Shown piece after piece: positions 63,813-64,000 of a stretch of DNA of 64,000 bases (the stretch's first letter is position 1; the number at the start of each line of letters is the position of its first letter). A program made the position numbers and the translations under genes. The DNA is from Paludibacteraceae bacterium (lineage in GTDB: Bacteria > Bacteroidota > Bacteroidia > Bacteroidales > Paludibacteraceae): positions 1 to 64,000 of the forward strand of contig JAFVBR010000025.1 in the NCBI GenBank assembly GCA_017479885.1, written 5' to 3'. The notes under the pieces were generated by a model. That model was not told the origin of the DNA. It saw nothing but the letters and a program-made list of their open reading frames with translations, and did not search any database.

Positions 63813-64000
63813 TCAGAAGAGTGATATCACCCAGTAGCAGCAGGCACCGATGAGTGCACTGACAGGAATAGTGACAATCCAGGCAGTAATCATATCTATC
63901 GACACACCCCATCTGACAGCAGACAGGCGTTTAACTGAGCCCACACCCATAATAGAACCGGAGATGACGTGAGTAGTGGAAACAGGCATACTTACTGCTT
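63813..64000 (-). CDS. Inorganic phosphate transporter (PiT family), C-terminal part
   Basis: The last 62 codons of a minus-strand gene that enters the window from the right. PVSTTHVISGSIMGVGSVKR and the following VRWGVSIDMITAWIVTIPV helix are the conserved C-terminal repeat of PiT phosphate transporters. The gene converges with xseB. Confidence 0.92.
   Translation of the reverse strand, partial: AVSMPVSTTHVISGSIMGVGSVKRLSAVRWGVSIDMITAWIVTIPVSALIGACCYWVISLF

Overview
The window comes from a member of the Bacteroidota, order Bacteroidales. Many genes sit behind promoters of the Bacteroidota type (a -33 TTTG or TTG, about 20 bp, then a -7 TAnnTTTG), for example at 9060, 10199, 16360, 32822, 37322, 42211 and 44239. 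The content fits that order: a hybrid two-component system, DUF4271 and DUF4827 proteins, a BspA-type leucine-rich repeat protein, PspC/head-GIN proteins, and the rnpA-yidD neighbourhood next to hemD. Family or genus cannot be fixed from the sequence alone. No rRNA, tRNA or CRISPR array was found.

Layout. 1-5700: a minus-strand surface-glycan operon with a sugar aminotransferase, a NeuD-like acyltransferase, an ACP, two FabH-like synthases, a short-chain reductase and a GT2 glycosyltransferase. The GT2 is cut short by a transposon end. 5701-7449: a PDDEXK (DUF1016/YhcG) gene lying between two 80-bp direct repeats. 7450-15384: an exported beta-helix protein, a CpxP/Spy-like basic protein, a membrane protein with a Trp/Asp tail, a PnuC-like transporter, a 113-bp MITE, guanine deaminase, a MATE exporter and a DUF234 ATPase. 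15686-20812: an AT-rich accessory stretch with a DUF4160-DUF2442 pair, a HEPN-like protein, a DUF2971-like protein and a BspA-like LRR protein. 21210-29150: a 5'-nucleotidase-domain lipoprotein, a four-helix-bundle protein, two peptidases, an EFR1 ferredoxin and a PadR-PspC-PspC/GIN operon. 29180-43780: housekeeping genes (trmD, yidD, rnpA, hemD, DUF4271, LOG, GNAT, fur, lptG-like, tgt, panD, CPBP, asd, U32) and then envelope proteins. 44359-64000: gyrB, LOG, a GH16-like protein, kdsA-kdsD-rfbA-HTCS, lipoproteins, glmM, surE, lpxB, uxaA, adk, obgE, xseB and the end of a PiT phosphate transporter.

Several genes serve envelope biogenesis: kdsA/kdsD (Kdo), lpxB (lipid A), an LptF/G permease, glmM, rfbA and the truncated glycan operon. 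They are interspersed with translation and tRNA modification genes.

The most unusual feature is not a gene. At least 20 places carry short, degenerate tandem tracts with a fixed period of 7, 9, 10 or 11 nt. Each place has its own unit, although some units recur (TTAAGnnnC, TTGAAAC, AGTTTAT, TCAAACAAC). They often fill the last bases before a start codon (gyrB, glmM, surE, lpxB, fur, xseB). Some lie in frame inside genes: rnpA (6 x 11 nt), lpxB (3 x 9 nt) and the signal peptide of the C69 peptidase (7-nt units). A separate palindromic repeat with arms TGTAGAGACTG occurs between genes and, as a perfect 30-bp palindrome, inside the M20 dipeptidase gene.
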